Part shown: positions 30,466-40,048 of the stretch, in pieces
How positions within the stretch are numbered: position 1 is the first letter of the stretch
How the letters are laid out: each line of letters starts with the position of its first letter
Source of the DNA: CAYZMH01 sp964479445
Lineage (GTDB): Bacteria; Bacteroidota; Bacteroidia; Bacteroidales; GCA-2748055
Assembly: GCA_964479445.1 (NCBI GenBank)
Contig: CAYZMH010000003.1
Span: 58,072-122,071, forward strand
Direction of reading: 5' to 3'
Length of the DNA: 64,000 bases
The notes under the pieces: generated by a model
What the model was told of the DNA's origin: nothing
Seen by the model: the letters and a program-made list of their open reading frames with translations, nothing else
The model's database searches: none
Position numbers and translations under genes: made by a program

Positions 30466-32691
30466 CTATTTGATCTCCTTTTCTTTATTGGCACTTACAA
30501 AGAGAATATTGCCCACCTTTTCATACCCGGTAAAGACATTATACCCTTTCGACTTGATCGATTCACTCCGGAATCCGACAATGGTAAGATCTGCATCGAT
30601 AGAGGTTGAAGCAATGATCTCTTTTTCGTCGGCTGGATTTTCGGTGGGGATCAGGTTTATATTATTGTAGGATATAGGCAGCCTGCCGGCTTTGATCAGG
30701 GCGTTCAGTTCTTCCCGTTTTCGCTCCAGTTCCGAGGCCTCGTGGAGGGCGAATATTTTGATGGTTCCGTTTTTCCACTCCGGATGTCCCATGATAATGT
30801 AGCCCAGAAGGATCATGAGGTTAGCATTTTCATAATCTTTGGATGTGATCCATATATGGATTTGCCGTTTATAACCAAAGCCTTTGTATGATGTACTGAG
30901 GACGCATATATCGAATCCGGTAGCAAGTAAAATATGGTGGGTATTCAGGGGTTCTTCCAGGGCTTCCGGCTCGTTTTGAGAACATTCGAAAAGGATCATG
31001 TTGTTTCCTTTACCCGAGATCCCGGATAACTGGATCACCTGTGCAATAGCAGATGTATAGGACGGACTGATGATCGTATCGAGGTAGACGCGGTTCTTGC
31101 TATCGGCTGCCAGATTGATGAGCTTTTTAAGCACTTCTTTGGATTCCAGGTTGGTTTTGTTGGACAGGAACCCCTTAATATAGTGAATGTATGTTCCGAA
31201 TCCATATTTAAATGAGATCCAGCGAAGCATATCAAACGCACTCCTGCGCATAAAGGTATCCTGGGAGATGCAGATGGTAAAGGGTCGCCAATGCGTGTCG
31301 AGGTCCTCCTTATCGGCCCGCTGGGCCAGTACCTGCAATTGTCTGCTCAGCTGAAAGATGACGCCGCGGAAGAGGTTTTCAAGACCCTTCCCTTTGGCAT
31401 TGAATGAGTTCACCATGAAATAGATCATTCCCATAATCACCAGGGACAGGATGGCATACGGAGCATTCATCTTGAACATAAGCCAGAACGATGTGACAGC
31501 TCCAACCAGGCTAATATACCACCGGGAGCGGAAGGTTGGCCGGTAGGAAGGATCGGCCGCAAAATGCTCCAGCAGGGAGATCAGGCATATGGCACCGTAT
31601 GTCAGCATAAAAAACATGGAGATAATCTGTGCGACAAAATCAATATCCCCAATGGCGACAAAGAAATAGGCCACAACAATGGTAATCATTCCGGCATTGA
31701 TGGGCTCGTTGGTTTCGGTTTTCCCGTGCGCCAGCCACAGGTTGAGAGGCCGTGATGGAAAAACCTTATCCAGTCCGATTGCCTGCAAGGTCCTGGGGGC
31801 TACCATGATAGATCCCAGTGCGGATGACATGGAAGCTGCAGCAAGACCGATAGGAATAATCGGTCCCCAGAGGGCAATACGTTCCATGATCAGCTGATCG
31901 GCAGCGAGGTCTTGCAGGGAGGCGCTGGTAACCAGTTTATAGCCTACCAGTATATAAACTATGAATCCGGCCAGGGTGGCCCACATGGTACCCCGGGGGA
32001 TGGATTTACTGGGATTTCTCAAATCTCCCGACAGACCCAGTCCGGCTATCAGCCCCGTGAAAGCCGGAAAAACGATAGTAAAAACATAGAAAAATCCGTC
32101 ACCATTGGGAATTTTGGAATAGAAATTCACTTCTTCGGGTTGGTAATCGGATCGACCCAGGAAAAACATCAGCAGGGAGGTAAACAAGATTGCTACCACA
32201 AAGTAGAGGGCTTTCATTCCCATATTGGCTCCTTTCGCCATCATGATCACCGCGAGGATTGTCATGCTGATCAATCCGATCCACCGCTTATCGATAAGGG
32301 GCAAGCCGTAATCATAGTGAATCCAGCGAAGAAGCGGATCAAATGCTTCAGAGAAGGCGATGACATAAAAGGCTACACTGATGGCCTGGGAGAGATAGAG
32401 GGCAATTCCGATAGCAGCACCTATATTGAGTCCGAAGGATCTGCTTATGATGAAGTAGGCACCACCCCCCTGGACTTTCTGATTGGTTGCTATCTCAGCC
32501 ACGGCCATGGCTGTGGGAATGGTGACCAGGTGGCCGAGAAATATTATTCCCAGAACCCCGATGAAACCCTGGTGCCCGACAGCATATCCAAACCTGAGAA
32601 AGAGTATAGCTCCCAGGATGGTAGAGATCGTTGTGAAAAATACAGGCATGGTTCCGAATCCCTGCTTTCCAGCTGTAAATTTCTTTGCCAT
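30466..32691 (-). CDS. SLC12-like cation-chloride/amino acid cotransporter (APC superfamily)
   Basis: A 741-residue membrane protein. Residues 1 to about 440 contain about 12 helices of the APC fold, starting GFGTMPVFFTTISTILGAILFLRFGYAVG, a close match to the first helix of eukaryotic Na-K-Cl cotransporters (SLC12); the GGGAYFIISRSFG and GLSGDLRNPSKSIPRGT loops are also conserved. The last 300 residues are a soluble domain (from about residue 445) with universal-stress-like strand patterns (DLTIVGFRSES near the end), as in SLC12 C-termini. Ion or substrate is not predictable; ion-coupled chloride or amino-acid movement is possible. It stands alone upstream of coaD. Confidence 0.85.
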   Translation of the reverse strand: MAKKFTAGKQGFGTMPVFFTTISTILGAILFLRFGYAVGHQGFIGVLGIIFLGHLVTIPTAMAVAEIATNQKVQGGGAYFIISRSFGLNIGAAIGIALYLSQAISVAFYVIAFSEAFDPLLRWIHYDYGLPLIDKRWIGLISMTILAVIMMAKGANMGMKALYFVVAILFTSLLMFFLGRSDYQPEEVNFYSKIPNGDGFFYVFTIVFPAFTGLIAGLGLSGDLRNPSKSIPRGTMWATLAGFIVYILVGYKLVTSASLQDLAADQLIMERIALWGPIIPIGLAAASMSSALGSIMVAPRTLQAIGLDKVFPSRPLNLWLAHGKTETNEPINAGMITIVVAYFFVAIGDIDFVAQIISMFFMLTYGAICLISLLEHFAADPSYRPTFRSRWYISLVGAVTSFWLMFKMNAPYAILSLVIMGMIYFMVNSFNAKGKGLENLFRGVIFQLSRQLQVLAQRADKEDLDTHWRPFTICISQDTFMRRSAFDMLRWISFKYGFGTYIHYIKGFLSNKTNLESKEVLKKLINLAADSKNRVYLDTIISPSYTSAIAQVIQLSGISGKGNNMILFECSQNEPEALEEPLNTHHILLATGFDICVLSTSYKGFGYKRQIHIWITSKDYENANLMILLGYIIMGHPEWKNGTIKIFALHEASELERKREELNALIKAGRLPISYNNINLIPTENPADEKEIIASTSIDADLTIVGFRSESIKSKGYNVFTGYEKVGNILFVSANKEKEIK

Positions 32692-32865
32692 GGCATCAAT
32701 ATTGGTTACCTGCTAACAATTCCCCGGGGGCATTGTATTCTCTTTGCAGGGGGCATTATACAAAAAAAAGAAGAATCTTGCAGCACACTGCTGGTTTTTT
32801 TTAATTCCGGGGGGTTGACTCTGAAGGTTTTTTTTAACAGGAATGCGGAACTTTCAAAAAACCTC

Positions 32866-32873
32866 TACCTTTG
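32866..32873 (+). promoter_or_regulatory. Candidate -7 promoter element upstream of the LytTR regulator
   Basis: TACCTTTG is a full match to TAnnTTTG. The leader to the ATG at 32974 would be about 95 nt. No -33 box at standard spacing. Confidence 0.35.
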
Positions 32874-32973
32874 CAATGAATGAACAACTATACTCCGCAA
32901 GAGTTCTATAGGGTAGGTATAAGCTTACCGGGACACAGGCAGGTTAAATGATTGTTCACGAAAACCATTGACC

Positions 32974-33729
32974 ATGGAAGAAGCCCTTACATTGTTGCTT
33001 GTTGATGATGAGGAGGAGGTCAGAGATTTATTAACCATTCTTCTCCAGTCCTATAAAGGGTGTGATATTAAGATTATCGGTGAAGCAACCAGTGTTGAAG
33101 ACGCATTGAGAGTGGTAAAAGACCGGGTTCCCGATCTTATTTTGCTTGATATCCAGATGCCCGGAAAGGACGGTTTCCAGTTAATCGATGCACTTCGTGA
33201 TATGCGCTTGTACCCGGGTATCATTTTCGTAACGGCTTTCGAAAATTATGCCATCCGGGCTATCCGGAATTCGGCCTTTGATTACCTTTTAAAACCGGTC
33301 AATAAATCTGAATTATATGATGCCATTGATCGTTTCCGTGAAATGAAAAACCGGGGACAGGATCAGCGCCTGAACGAACTTGTTGAATTGCTTCACAAGT
33401 CAAAACCGGGCAGGATCAGATTAAACACACGTACCGGATACTTCTTTATCAACCCGGAAGATATTATATTTTGTGAAGCAGATGGTAATTACAGTCATCT
33501 GACTCTGCAGAACGGTAAGAAAGAGATCAGTACCCTGAACCTGGGAAATATCGAAAAACAGTTGGACGGGGGTGATTTTTTGCGAATCAGCCGCACCTAC
33601 ATTATTAACATGAATTACCTGACCAGAGTTGACAGGCGTTCAAACACCTGTGAGTTGGAACACAACGGGAAAGCTCACTATATCAAAATTCCTCCGCAGA
33701 AGATCAGACTATTAGAAGAGTTTTTTTAG
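32974..33729 (+). CDS. LytTR-family response regulator
   Basis: The ATG at 32974 is used because the codon six bases earlier is TTG. The protein has 251 residues: a receiver domain (about 1-125) with acidic residues DDEEE, phospho-acceptor aspartate in LILLDIQMPG, and conserved threonine and lysine (FVTAFE, LLKPV), then a LytTR DNA-binding domain (about 150-251; INPEDIIFCEADGNYSHLTL, FLRISRTYIINMNYL). It should act as a transcription regulator after phosphorylation. No histidine kinase of the LytS type is adjacent, so its partner is elsewhere. The downstream 200 nt have no gene until a short T9SS-domain fragment. Confidence 0.92.
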   Translation: MEEALTLLLVDDEEEVRDLLTILLQSYKGCDIKIIGEATSVEDALRVVKDRVPDLILLDIQMPGKDGFQLIDALRDMRLYPGIIFVTAFENYAIRAIRNSAFDYLLKPVNKSELYDAIDRFREMKNRGQDQRLNELVELLHKSKPGRIRLNTRTGYFFINPEDIIFCEADGNYSHLTLQNGKKEISTLNLGNIEKQLDGGDFLRISRTYIINMNYLTRVDRRSNTCELEHNGKAHYIKIPPQKIRLLEEFF

Positions 33730-33931
33730 TTAAAAAACAGTAATACAGGCACATACACTAAAAACTCCGGTTTTCTTATCAGTCAGATTGTTCATACGTC
33801 AAACCAAGGGTTTCATCCACCCAAATAACTACTTTACACAATAACTATCTAAATGTTTTTCTTATGTAGAGAGAGCCATTAATTTTAGCATCATTAACCT
33901 GAAAAGAGTCCTAACCTAAACCAACACCCTT

Positions 33932-34102
33932 ATGATCGAAGTGTACAATCTCGATGGTATGCCGGTATATAAATACCGGTCTGAGAGCAGTCAATCCTTT
34001 GAAGTAAAAGATCTTGAGTCAAAAGGTCTTCCGTGCGGGGTTTATTTTGTAAAAATTAAGACTTCCAGGGGGATTGAAACCGCCAAGTTACTTATTTGCT
34101 AA
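33932..34102 (+). pseudogene. Orphan fragment of a T9SS C-terminal sorting domain (56 codons)
   Basis: The frame from ATG 33932 encodes MIEVYNLDGMPVYKY, then ESKGLPCGVYFVKIKTSRG, ending AKLLIC. This is the second half of a T9SS type A sorting domain (IEIYNLxGxxV...L..G.Y.V.I....g...KL). A TAA stop lies 4 codons upstream in the same frame and no signal peptide or cargo domain is present, so the product could not be secreted by T9SS as it stands. It is most simply the surviving 3' end of a lost cargo gene. The 200 nt between the LytTR gene and this fragment show no further coding remnant that I can recognise. It is followed by a bidirectional terminator shared with lon. Confidence 0.6.
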
Positions 34103-34124
34103 CCCTGTAAAATCAAACCAAGTG

Positions 34125-34154
34125 AAAAGAGGGTGTTGATGCACCCTCTTTTTT
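34125..34154. terminator. Bidirectional Rho-independent terminator between the T9SS fragment and lon
   Basis: AAAAGAGGGTG and CACCCTCTTTT form an 11-bp perfect stem around a 6-nt loop. A-rich and T-rich flanks on both sides make it work in either direction; on the minus strand it overlaps the lon stop codon region. Confidence 0.88.
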
Positions 34155-36600
34155 ATTCAATGGGGAGGGGATTTTGCACTTTTTGCCCGGTTACGGCATA
34201 TTGGATCACTTCTGTGATATTATCGACGTATATAAAGTTTAATCCTTTCCTGTATATCTCCTGGATTTCATTGACATCCTTTTCATTTTCTTCAGAGAGC
34301 AGGATGGTGCTTATACCCGCTCGTTTAGCAGCCAGGATCTTCTCTTTTATTCCCCCGACGGGTAATACTTTGCCCCTGAGAGTGATCTCCCCGGTCATGG
34401 CAACATTTTTACGCACTCTCTTCTGGGTGAAGGCAGAAGCAATGGAAGTGATCATGGTTACTCCTGCTGACGGACCATCTTTGGGAATTGCCCCTTCCGG
34501 TACGTGGATATGAACATTCCATTTTCCGAATACGGAGGGTTCGAGATCAAATTCACGGGCATGGGATTTGAGGAATTCCAGGGCAATAACAGCCGATTCC
34601 TTCATCACATCGCCCAGGTTACCGGTCAGGGTAAGTTTTCCTTCCCCTTTACTCAGGGAGGTCTCCACGAAAAGAATCTCTCCCCCTGTTGCGGTCCAGG
34701 CAAGCCCGGTTACAACACCGGCAAATTCATTCCCCAGGTATTTATCTTTCAGGTATTTAGGCGGACCCAGTATTTCCTGGATACGATTCAGGGTAAGTCT
34801 TTTTTCAACCTTTTCGTCCAATGCCAGTTGTTTGGCAACCACGCGCAGGATTTTTGCGATTTGTTTATCCAGTTGCCTCACACCTGATTCCCGGGTGTAG
34901 TTTTCCACGATGGTTTCGAGTGATTTTTTTGGAAATGTGATCATTCCCTTCTCAATACCGTGGTTTTGCAATTGTTTCGGAATGAGATGCCGTTTTGCAA
35001 TTTCTATCTTCTCTTCCACGATATATCCTGACACATGGATTATTTCCATCCGGTCGAGCAGGGCAGGATGGATGCCGGCTGTGGTATTGGCGGTAGCAAT
35101 GAACAGTACACGCGACAGATCGTATTCCAGTTCGAGGAAATTATCGTGGAACGCGGTGTTTTGTTCCGGGTCCAGCACCTCAAGCAAGGCAGAAGCCGGA
35201 TCGCCGTGGACATCCCGGCCCACTTTGTCGATCTCGTCCAGTACGTAGACGGGGTTACCGGATTTGGCTTTTTTCAGGTTCTGGATAATCCTGCCTGGCA
35301 TGGCTCCGATATAGGTCTTTCTGTGTCCGCGGATCTCCGCTTCATCATGGAGTCCGCCCAATGACATTCTGACGTACTTACGTCCCAGGGCTTCGCCGAT
35401 TGATTTACCAAGGGAAGTTTTACCGACTCCCGGCGGTCCCACCAGGCAAAGGATCGGAGATTTCATATCTCCTTTGAGCTTCAGCACGGCAAGGTGTTCG
35501 AGAATACGCTCCTTGACCTTGTCCAGTCCAAAATGGTCTTTGTCGAGGATCCGGCCGGCGCGTTTTAAGTTGAAATTATCTTTTGTATACTCATTCCAGG
35601 GCAGTTCAAGCATGGTTTGGATATAATTGACCTGGACCGAATACTCTCCTGTAGCCGGATTCAGCCGCTGCAATTTATCCAGTTCTTTATTAAAGGTATC
35701 AGCCACCTCTTTAGACCATTTTTTCTTTTTGCCCCGTGCCCTGTATTCTTTTACTTCCTGGTCCTGGGGGTTCCCGCCCAATTCATCCTGGATGGTTTTC
35801 ATTTGCTGGTGCAACAGATACTCCCGTTGCTGCTGGTCGAGGTCGTTTTTCACCTTGGACTGGATATCGCTTTTCAGCTCCAGCATCTGTACCTCTTTAG
35901 AAAGCTGATCAAGCAGAACCATTCCGCGCTGCGGGATGCTGTCCATCTCTAACAGATTCTGTTTTTCCTGGAGTTTTAATTCACTGTTGGAGGCCAGGAA
36001 ATTTATCAGGAAGGAGGGACTTTCGATATTTTTAACCGCGAAAGAGGCTTCAGAAGGAATATTGGAAGAGAGCTTGATAATCTTTATTGCCAGATCTTTC
36101 AGTGCGGCAGCCACCGCCCTGGCATCTTTTTCCGGTTCGTCTTTGGACTCTTCAAGGGGACTGATTCGTCCTACATGATACGGTTTATCTGTCAGAATGT
36201 CGTCAAGGTGAAACCGTCTGCGTCCCTGTATGATCACGGAGGTGGAACCATCCGGCATTTCCAGGATCTTCAGGATCTGGGCTACGGTGCCCACTTTATA
36301 GAGGTCTTCTATATGAGGATCCTCCGTAGATGCATCGATCTGAGATACAGCACCCAGTATTTTGTTTTTCTTGTATACATCCTGTACCAGTTTCAGGGAC
36401 TTTTCTCTTCCCACTGTAATAGGAATCACCACACCAGGGAAGAGGACGGTATTACGGAGGGGCAGGACCGGCAGCACATCCGGTATGTTCATATTGCTCA
36501 GGTCTTCTTCCTCCTCCTCCGACATAAGAGGTATATATTCAGCCTCGTCATCCATTGGGAGTAAAAGATCCTCTAACTTCTTCTCAAAATCGCTATTCAT
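34153..36600 (-). CDS. lon: ATP-dependent protease Lon
   Basis: An 815-residue Lon protease of normal length. The N-terminal substrate-binding domain starts LPVLPLRNTVLFPGVVIPI (about residues 40-58); the AAA+ domain has Walker A GPPGVGKTS and Walker B VYVLDEID; the protease domain carries the catalytic serine in PKDGPSAGVTM and lysine in KEKILAAKRAG. It degrades damaged and regulatory proteins in the cytoplasm. The start is preceded by a good Shine-Dalgarno sequence (AAGGAGATG) and a small inverted repeat (GCAGAC/GTCTGC, 36619-36639). It ends at a shared terminator. Confidence 0.97.
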   Translation of the reverse strand: MNSDFEKKLEDLLLPMDDEAEYIPLMSEEEEEDLSNMNIPDVLPVLPLRNTVLFPGVVIPITVGREKSLKLVQDVYKKNKILGAVSQIDASTEDPHIEDLYKVGTVAQILKILEMPDGSTSVIIQGRRRFHLDDILTDKPYHVGRISPLEESKDEPEKDARAVAAALKDLAIKIIKLSSNIPSEASFAVKNIESPSFLINFLASNSELKLQEKQNLLEMDSIPQRGMVLLDQLSKEVQMLELKSDIQSKVKNDLDQQQREYLLHQQMKTIQDELGGNPQDQEVKEYRARGKKKKWSKEVADTFNKELDKLQRLNPATGEYSVQVNYIQTMLELPWNEYTKDNFNLKRAGRILDKDHFGLDKVKERILEHLAVLKLKGDMKSPILCLVGPPGVGKTSLGKSIGEALGRKYVRMSLGGLHDEAEIRGHRKTYIGAMPGRIIQNLKKAKSGNPVYVLDEIDKVGRDVHGDPASALLEVLDPEQNTAFHDNFLELEYDLSRVLFIATANTTAGIHPALLDRMEIIHVSGYIVEEKIEIAKRHLIPKQLQNHGIEKGMITFPKKSLETIVENYTRESGVRQLDKQIAKILRVVAKQLALDEKVEKRLTLNRIQEILGPPKYLKDKYLGNEFAGVVTGLAWTATGGEILFVETSLSKGEGKLTLTGNLGDVMKESAVIALEFLKSHAREFDLEPSVFGKWNVHIHVPEGAIPKDGPSAGVTMITSIASAFTQKRVRKNVAMTGEITLRGKVLPVGGIKEKILAAKRAGISTILLSEENEKDVNEIQEIYRKGLNFIYVDNITEVIQYAVTGQKVQNPLPIE

Positions 36601-36714
36601 ACATCATCTCCTTTCGCTGCAGACAATTTGGCAGTCTGCTCATATTACTTAGGTAGTCTTGTGGATTTGTCAATAAGTGTGCCAAAAGTTAATACGAATG
36701 AACTGAAATTTTGT

Positions 36715-37899
36715 TTATATGTAGCGAATCGATATCTCTTTTAGAAATTTCTCTTCCAACAGGCGGGCCATTCTCTTTACAACGGTCCGTCGTATTTCCA
36801 GTTCAACGGGAAGATTGGGGTCCTGGTGGGCTACATTAATACGTGTCCCTATTATAAACTCAATCTCATCGCTCTCTTTCATGAGTTTAACAATCCTGTC
36901 TGCAGGACCGTTACTCAGCGATGTGGCAGGACTGAATTCTTTCAGCAGGCGGGTTACTTTAGTAATGGTCAGGATTCCTTCGGTTACAAGGTCAATTCCT
37001 TCCATAAATGACATGGGTGGCAGTTCCGGGTCTTCAAATTCCAGGCTATCCTCTATGGAGAGGTCCAGTTCCCTTGCCACAATATCAGCAGTTGTAGCCC
37101 CGCATACGATCTTTTTACCGGGAAACTCCCTGACGGCCCTGGCAAATTTCTCATCATTTTTCTTTTCATAGGGTGGTCCGGTTACCAACAAGAGCTTCCT
37201 GGGTTCGCGCAAATAGATACTGGCACAACTTGTATCATCTTTTGACTGGTAGGAGTCATTCCTGTAGGCTACATTTACCAGCTTGGCAGCCAGTTTAGAG
37301 GCAGAGATATCCTGGTTATTTTTCAGGTACCGTGCACAGTAATCCAACAGGTTATCCCTGCCCCAGCCAAGGGGGTATTTTTCGCTTCCAAGGCCCGACT
37401 GTGTAATACCATCGGAGCAGAAAAGGATGCGGTCTTCTTTCCGGGCTTTAAACTGACATGTTCGGATCTCCTTTCCCGCATTTCGTTCACTTTTAAGGAT
37501 AATGCACTGCCATCCGGGTAAAAATGGCTGGTTATTTCTGAGAATTATGGTCTGCGGGTTGTCGTACTCCAGGATGGTGGTGGTTCCATCTGCTTCAATT
37601 TCCACGATAGTAAAGGTGGCATAGTTCATATGTCGCTCACTGCAGACTGGCAGGGTGTTCATAATTATTTCAGCGATCGTTTCGGGATTTTTATGTTCGA
37701 TCGTGAAATTCAATGCCATGGTTGAGGTAAGGGTAGCCAGGACGTTTGCTTTCACTCCATGGCCCATACCATCAGAGAGTACAGCAATGGTACGGTTCTC
37801 TTCCCTGATCTTGCGACTAAGGAATACATCACCGCAAATTCTCTCATTCCCGTAGTTTCGTTGTTCGCTGGCAACTTCTATGTAGAAGGGTATATCCAT
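36715..37899 (-). CDS. SpoIIE-family phosphatase with C-terminal extension, associated with hydrogenase
   Basis: A 394-residue soluble protein. The first 235 residues are a PP2C/SpoIIE-like phosphatase: GNERICGDVF, SDGMGHGVKAN, ILFCSDGITQSG and KDDTSCASIYL keep the metal-binding aspartates. The last 160 residues (RKLLLVTGPPYEKKNDEKFARAV, KKIVCGATTADIVAREL, ELPPMSFMEGIDLVTEGI) form a separate alpha/beta extension that I know only from phosphatases next to [FeFe]-hydrogenase genes. It starts 8 nt after the hydrogenase-PAS gene, so the two probably form a sensor-phosphatase pair that reverses protein serine/threonine phosphorylation in response to redox state. No kinase for this pair is adjacent on this strand. 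Confidence 0.85.
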   Translation of the reverse strand: MDIPFYIEVASEQRNYGNERICGDVFLSRKIREENRTIAVLSDGMGHGVKANVLATLTSTMALNFTIEHKNPETIAEIIMNTLPVCSERHMNYATFTIVEIEADGTTTILEYDNPQTIILRNNQPFLPGWQCIILKSERNAGKEIRTCQFKARKEDRILFCSDGITQSGLGSEKYPLGWGRDNLLDYCARYLKNNQDISASKLAAKLVNVAYRNDSYQSKDDTSCASIYLREPRKLLLVTGPPYEKKNDEKFARAVREFPGKKIVCGATTADIVARELDLSIEDSLEFEDPELPPMSFMEGIDLVTEGILTITKVTRLLKEFSPATSLSNGPADRIVKLMKESDEIEFIIGTRINVAHQDPNLPVELEIRRTVVKRMARLLEEKFLKEISIRYI

Positions 37900-37907
37900 C
37901 GATCCTG

Positions 37908-39758
37908 CTATTTCCCTTTTCGTGTCTGGTAGGATTCAATAATGGAGTTCAGCATTCGTTCGGTTTCTGCAGCTCCTTCGCCCAGGATAAACCCTATTTG
38001 CTGGACCAAATTAAGATTCTTATCCACCACTTCGCCCAATCGCTTCACGATCTCTTCCTTCTGCACTTCAGGGTCAGAAAGGTCCCGGATAATCGCTCCG
38101 ACTATCTTGTTCTTGCGAATTACAAATACCGAGACACTGAGAAGGCGCTCGGCATAGTTGATGTCACGGTTCGTGATGTTTTCATTATTGGCAAGCACAT
38201 AGGTAAAGAGGTTGTAGAAATTGTAGGGTAGCAGGGTTTTCATATCTGCACCCTTAAGTCCGGGCACCACCTCATTTATTTCTTTGGCATCGGTTCCCAG
38301 CAGGTCAATGAAGGTTTGGTTTGCCTGAATGATCTTGAGCTTTTCATCCAGGATCACCAGTCCGGAAGGCAACTTCTGCAGCATGGCTCTCATAATTTCC
38401 GAGGCTTCACTGGCACTCTCCTTCTCTTTCTTCGCTTTCTTTTCCGATTCCTTCAGGGCAGCCTGTGCCTGTGCCAGCTTCTCATTGGTGATTTTCATGG
38501 ACTTTATGTGATCCATGCGATTGCGTGTGGCATAGGTGTTGCACATTTCGGGGATTGCGAGTCCCTGGGCAATGGCTATGGCAAAATCCTTGCACGAGCT
38601 ATAGCCACAGGCTCCGCATCCTTTATCATTACTTCCTGATTGGTCGAGCTCATCGAGAATGGTATCCACTTTCTTTTCTGAGGGGATCTCAAGTCGCTGG
38701 TTATCATTCATGAACGTTCTTTCCAGGGAAAGGTCGGAGAGCTCTTCCAGGCTTTTCACCCACTGTTTGATGTTCAGGCTTTTTGTGCGCTTTGATACAT
38801 ATTTGATGAGCTGGCTTCTTCGCAGGTATTTTTTACCGCCCGGAGAAGTTCCGCGACCCATGATAAACTCCTTGAAGAACAGATTGAAATGGGATTTAAT
38901 CCGGGTAATATTCTCTTCGAATTCATCGATTGCCCGGAGTATTTGTTCACCCTCTGAGGTTACAACCCTGGAGCTCATAATTTTCTCGTCCAGATCAGCA
39001 GCTTCCATGATTCCGCTGGAGAGGGGAAATAATGATCCTTTGTAACCCATCGGGTCATCAAAATCGCTGTATTCAAGTTTTTTCTCATCCAGTTTTTTCT
39101 CATCAAAAAGATCTCTTAACTCCCTGAAGGTGATAACTTCATCAATTATCTTTTCCCCCGGCAGTCTCCGGATCTCCTCTTTTGAGGAAATGAGGGGACT
39201 TATATAAACCAGCTGGGTGTTTTCCCCGTGAAGAGCACGAACAATTTTCCCGGTGGTCAGTCCCGGAGCAAGAACCGGAGCAAGGTTCGGGATCAATTCA
39301 GGTTTGTACTTTTCGATATACATTACAGTGACCGGACAGTTGGAAAAGAGGTAATACTTACCGCGGGCAGATTGAACCAATTCCTTGTATTTTCTGGCTA
39401 CCAGGTCAGCTCCGAAAGAGACCTCCTGGACAATATGAAATCCCAGTTCGCGTACCATGCTGACAAATTTCCGGTAATCGGTAATATCCGGAAATTCCCC
39501 GGCTATGGAAGGATCCACGAGGGCGGCTACCCTGTTACTTTCCTTAAGGATCGTTTTTACCCTCTCTTTGGAGTCGCGCATTTCAATGGCATCCGGACTA
39601 CAGGCTGCAAGGCAGTTTCCACATCCTATGCACCGGCCCGGAAGTATTTCCGGTTTGGCATACTCAGAACGAACCCGGATGGCTTTTACCGGACATGCCC
39701 TCACACAGGCATAACATACTATGCATTTATCATCGTTTATTTTCAGCAATGGTTCCAT
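37908..39758 (-). CDS. Degenerate [FeFe]-hydrogenase-like sensor with ferredoxin, [4Fe-4S] and PAS domains
   Basis: A 616-residue protein: two N-terminal [4Fe-4S] motifs (CIVCYACVRACP, CIGCGNCLAACS), a hydrogenase large-subunit-like domain (about 70-350), a further [4Fe-4S] domain (GCGACGYSSCKDF with the fourth cysteine in PEMC), a coiled coil (about 430-470) and a PAS domain (LPSGLVILDEKLKIIQANQTF) near 475-580. Compared with its paralogue at 44450, three of four H-cluster cysteines are gone: L1 keeps Cys141 (SNCP), L2 has Leu189 (SPLISSKEE), and L3 has Phe at both cysteine positions (NLFFKEFIMG). It therefore cannot hold a normal H-cluster and is more likely a redox or iron-sulfur signalling protein. 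The [2Fe-2S] gene lies 12 nt upstream, the phosphatase 8 nt downstream. Confidence 0.85.
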   Translation of the reverse strand: MEPLLKINDDKCIVCYACVRACPVKAIRVRSEYAKPEILPGRCIGCGNCLAACSPDAIEMRDSKERVKTILKESNRVAALVDPSIAGEFPDITDYRKFVSMVRELGFHIVQEVSFGADLVARKYKELVQSARGKYYLFSNCPVTVMYIEKYKPELIPNLAPVLAPGLTTGKIVRALHGENTQLVYISPLISSKEEIRRLPGEKIIDEVITFRELRDLFDEKKLDEKKLEYSDFDDPMGYKGSLFPLSSGIMEAADLDEKIMSSRVVTSEGEQILRAIDEFEENITRIKSHFNLFFKEFIMGRGTSPGGKKYLRRSQLIKYVSKRTKSLNIKQWVKSLEELSDLSLERTFMNDNQRLEIPSEKKVDTILDELDQSGSNDKGCGACGYSSCKDFAIAIAQGLAIPEMCNTYATRNRMDHIKSMKITNEKLAQAQAALKESEKKAKKEKESASEASEIMRAMLQKLPSGLVILDEKLKIIQANQTFIDLLGTDAKEINEVVPGLKGADMKTLLPYNFYNLFTYVLANNENITNRDINYAERLLSVSVFVIRKNKIVGAIIRDLSDPEVQKEEIVKRLGEVVDKNLNLVQQIGFILGEGAAETERMLNSIIESYQTRKGK

Positions 39759-39770
39759 GGGTCACACAGC

Positions 39771-40016
39771 TTAGGCAAAGGTTTTTTCCAGGATATCAAT
39801 AATATTTTGCGGGGTGACCTTCTCATGGATCTCTCCATTGATCTTCACAACGGGGCCCTTGCTGCAATCGCTGAAACAGTGATTGCCCTTCAGTACAATG
39901 TCCTGCTCCCGATCATGTTCCCTGAGATAGTTCTGAATGACCGGAAGTGTCTTCCGGTTGCCGCGGCTGAAGCAGGAACTTCCCATGCATATCTCGATAA
40001 CGATACGGTCTTTCAT
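39771..40016 (-). CDS. Thioredoxin-like [2Fe-2S] ferredoxin
   Basis: Start at 40016 (MKDRIVIEICMGSSC), because the upstream in-frame methionine would add a hydrophobic run and cross the promoter. The 81 residues form a thioredoxin-like [2Fe-2S] domain as in NuoE and the N-terminus of NuoF-type hydrogenase subunits, with the four ligands CMGSSC and CFSDC. It is the first gene of the minus-strand sensor operon. The [2Fe-2S] site missing from the HydB N-terminus at 40761 is intact here, so this protein might serve as a separate electron carrier to HydB or to the hydrogenase-PAS sensor; this is inference. Confidence 0.82.
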   Translation of the reverse strand: MKDRIVIEICMGSSCFSRGNRKTLPVIQNYLREHDREQDIVLKGNHCFSDCSKGPVVKINGEIHEKVTPQNIIDILEKTFA

Positions 40017-40040
40017 CACAGATATGTTGAAATAACAAAG

Positions 40041-40048
40041 CAAAGTTA
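40041..40048 (-). promoter_or_regulatory. -7 promoter element of the minus-strand sensor operon
   Basis: Minus-strand TAACTTTG is a full TAnnTTTG match, 24 nt before the ATG at 40016. It overlaps the Rex-like box at 40043-40060. The -33 element is not evident. Confidence 0.45.

Noticed and set aside
31912..32883. 323-codon plus-strand frame opposite the SLC12-like gene
   Set aside because: Low-complexity shadow frame; the membrane protein on the minus strand explains the region.
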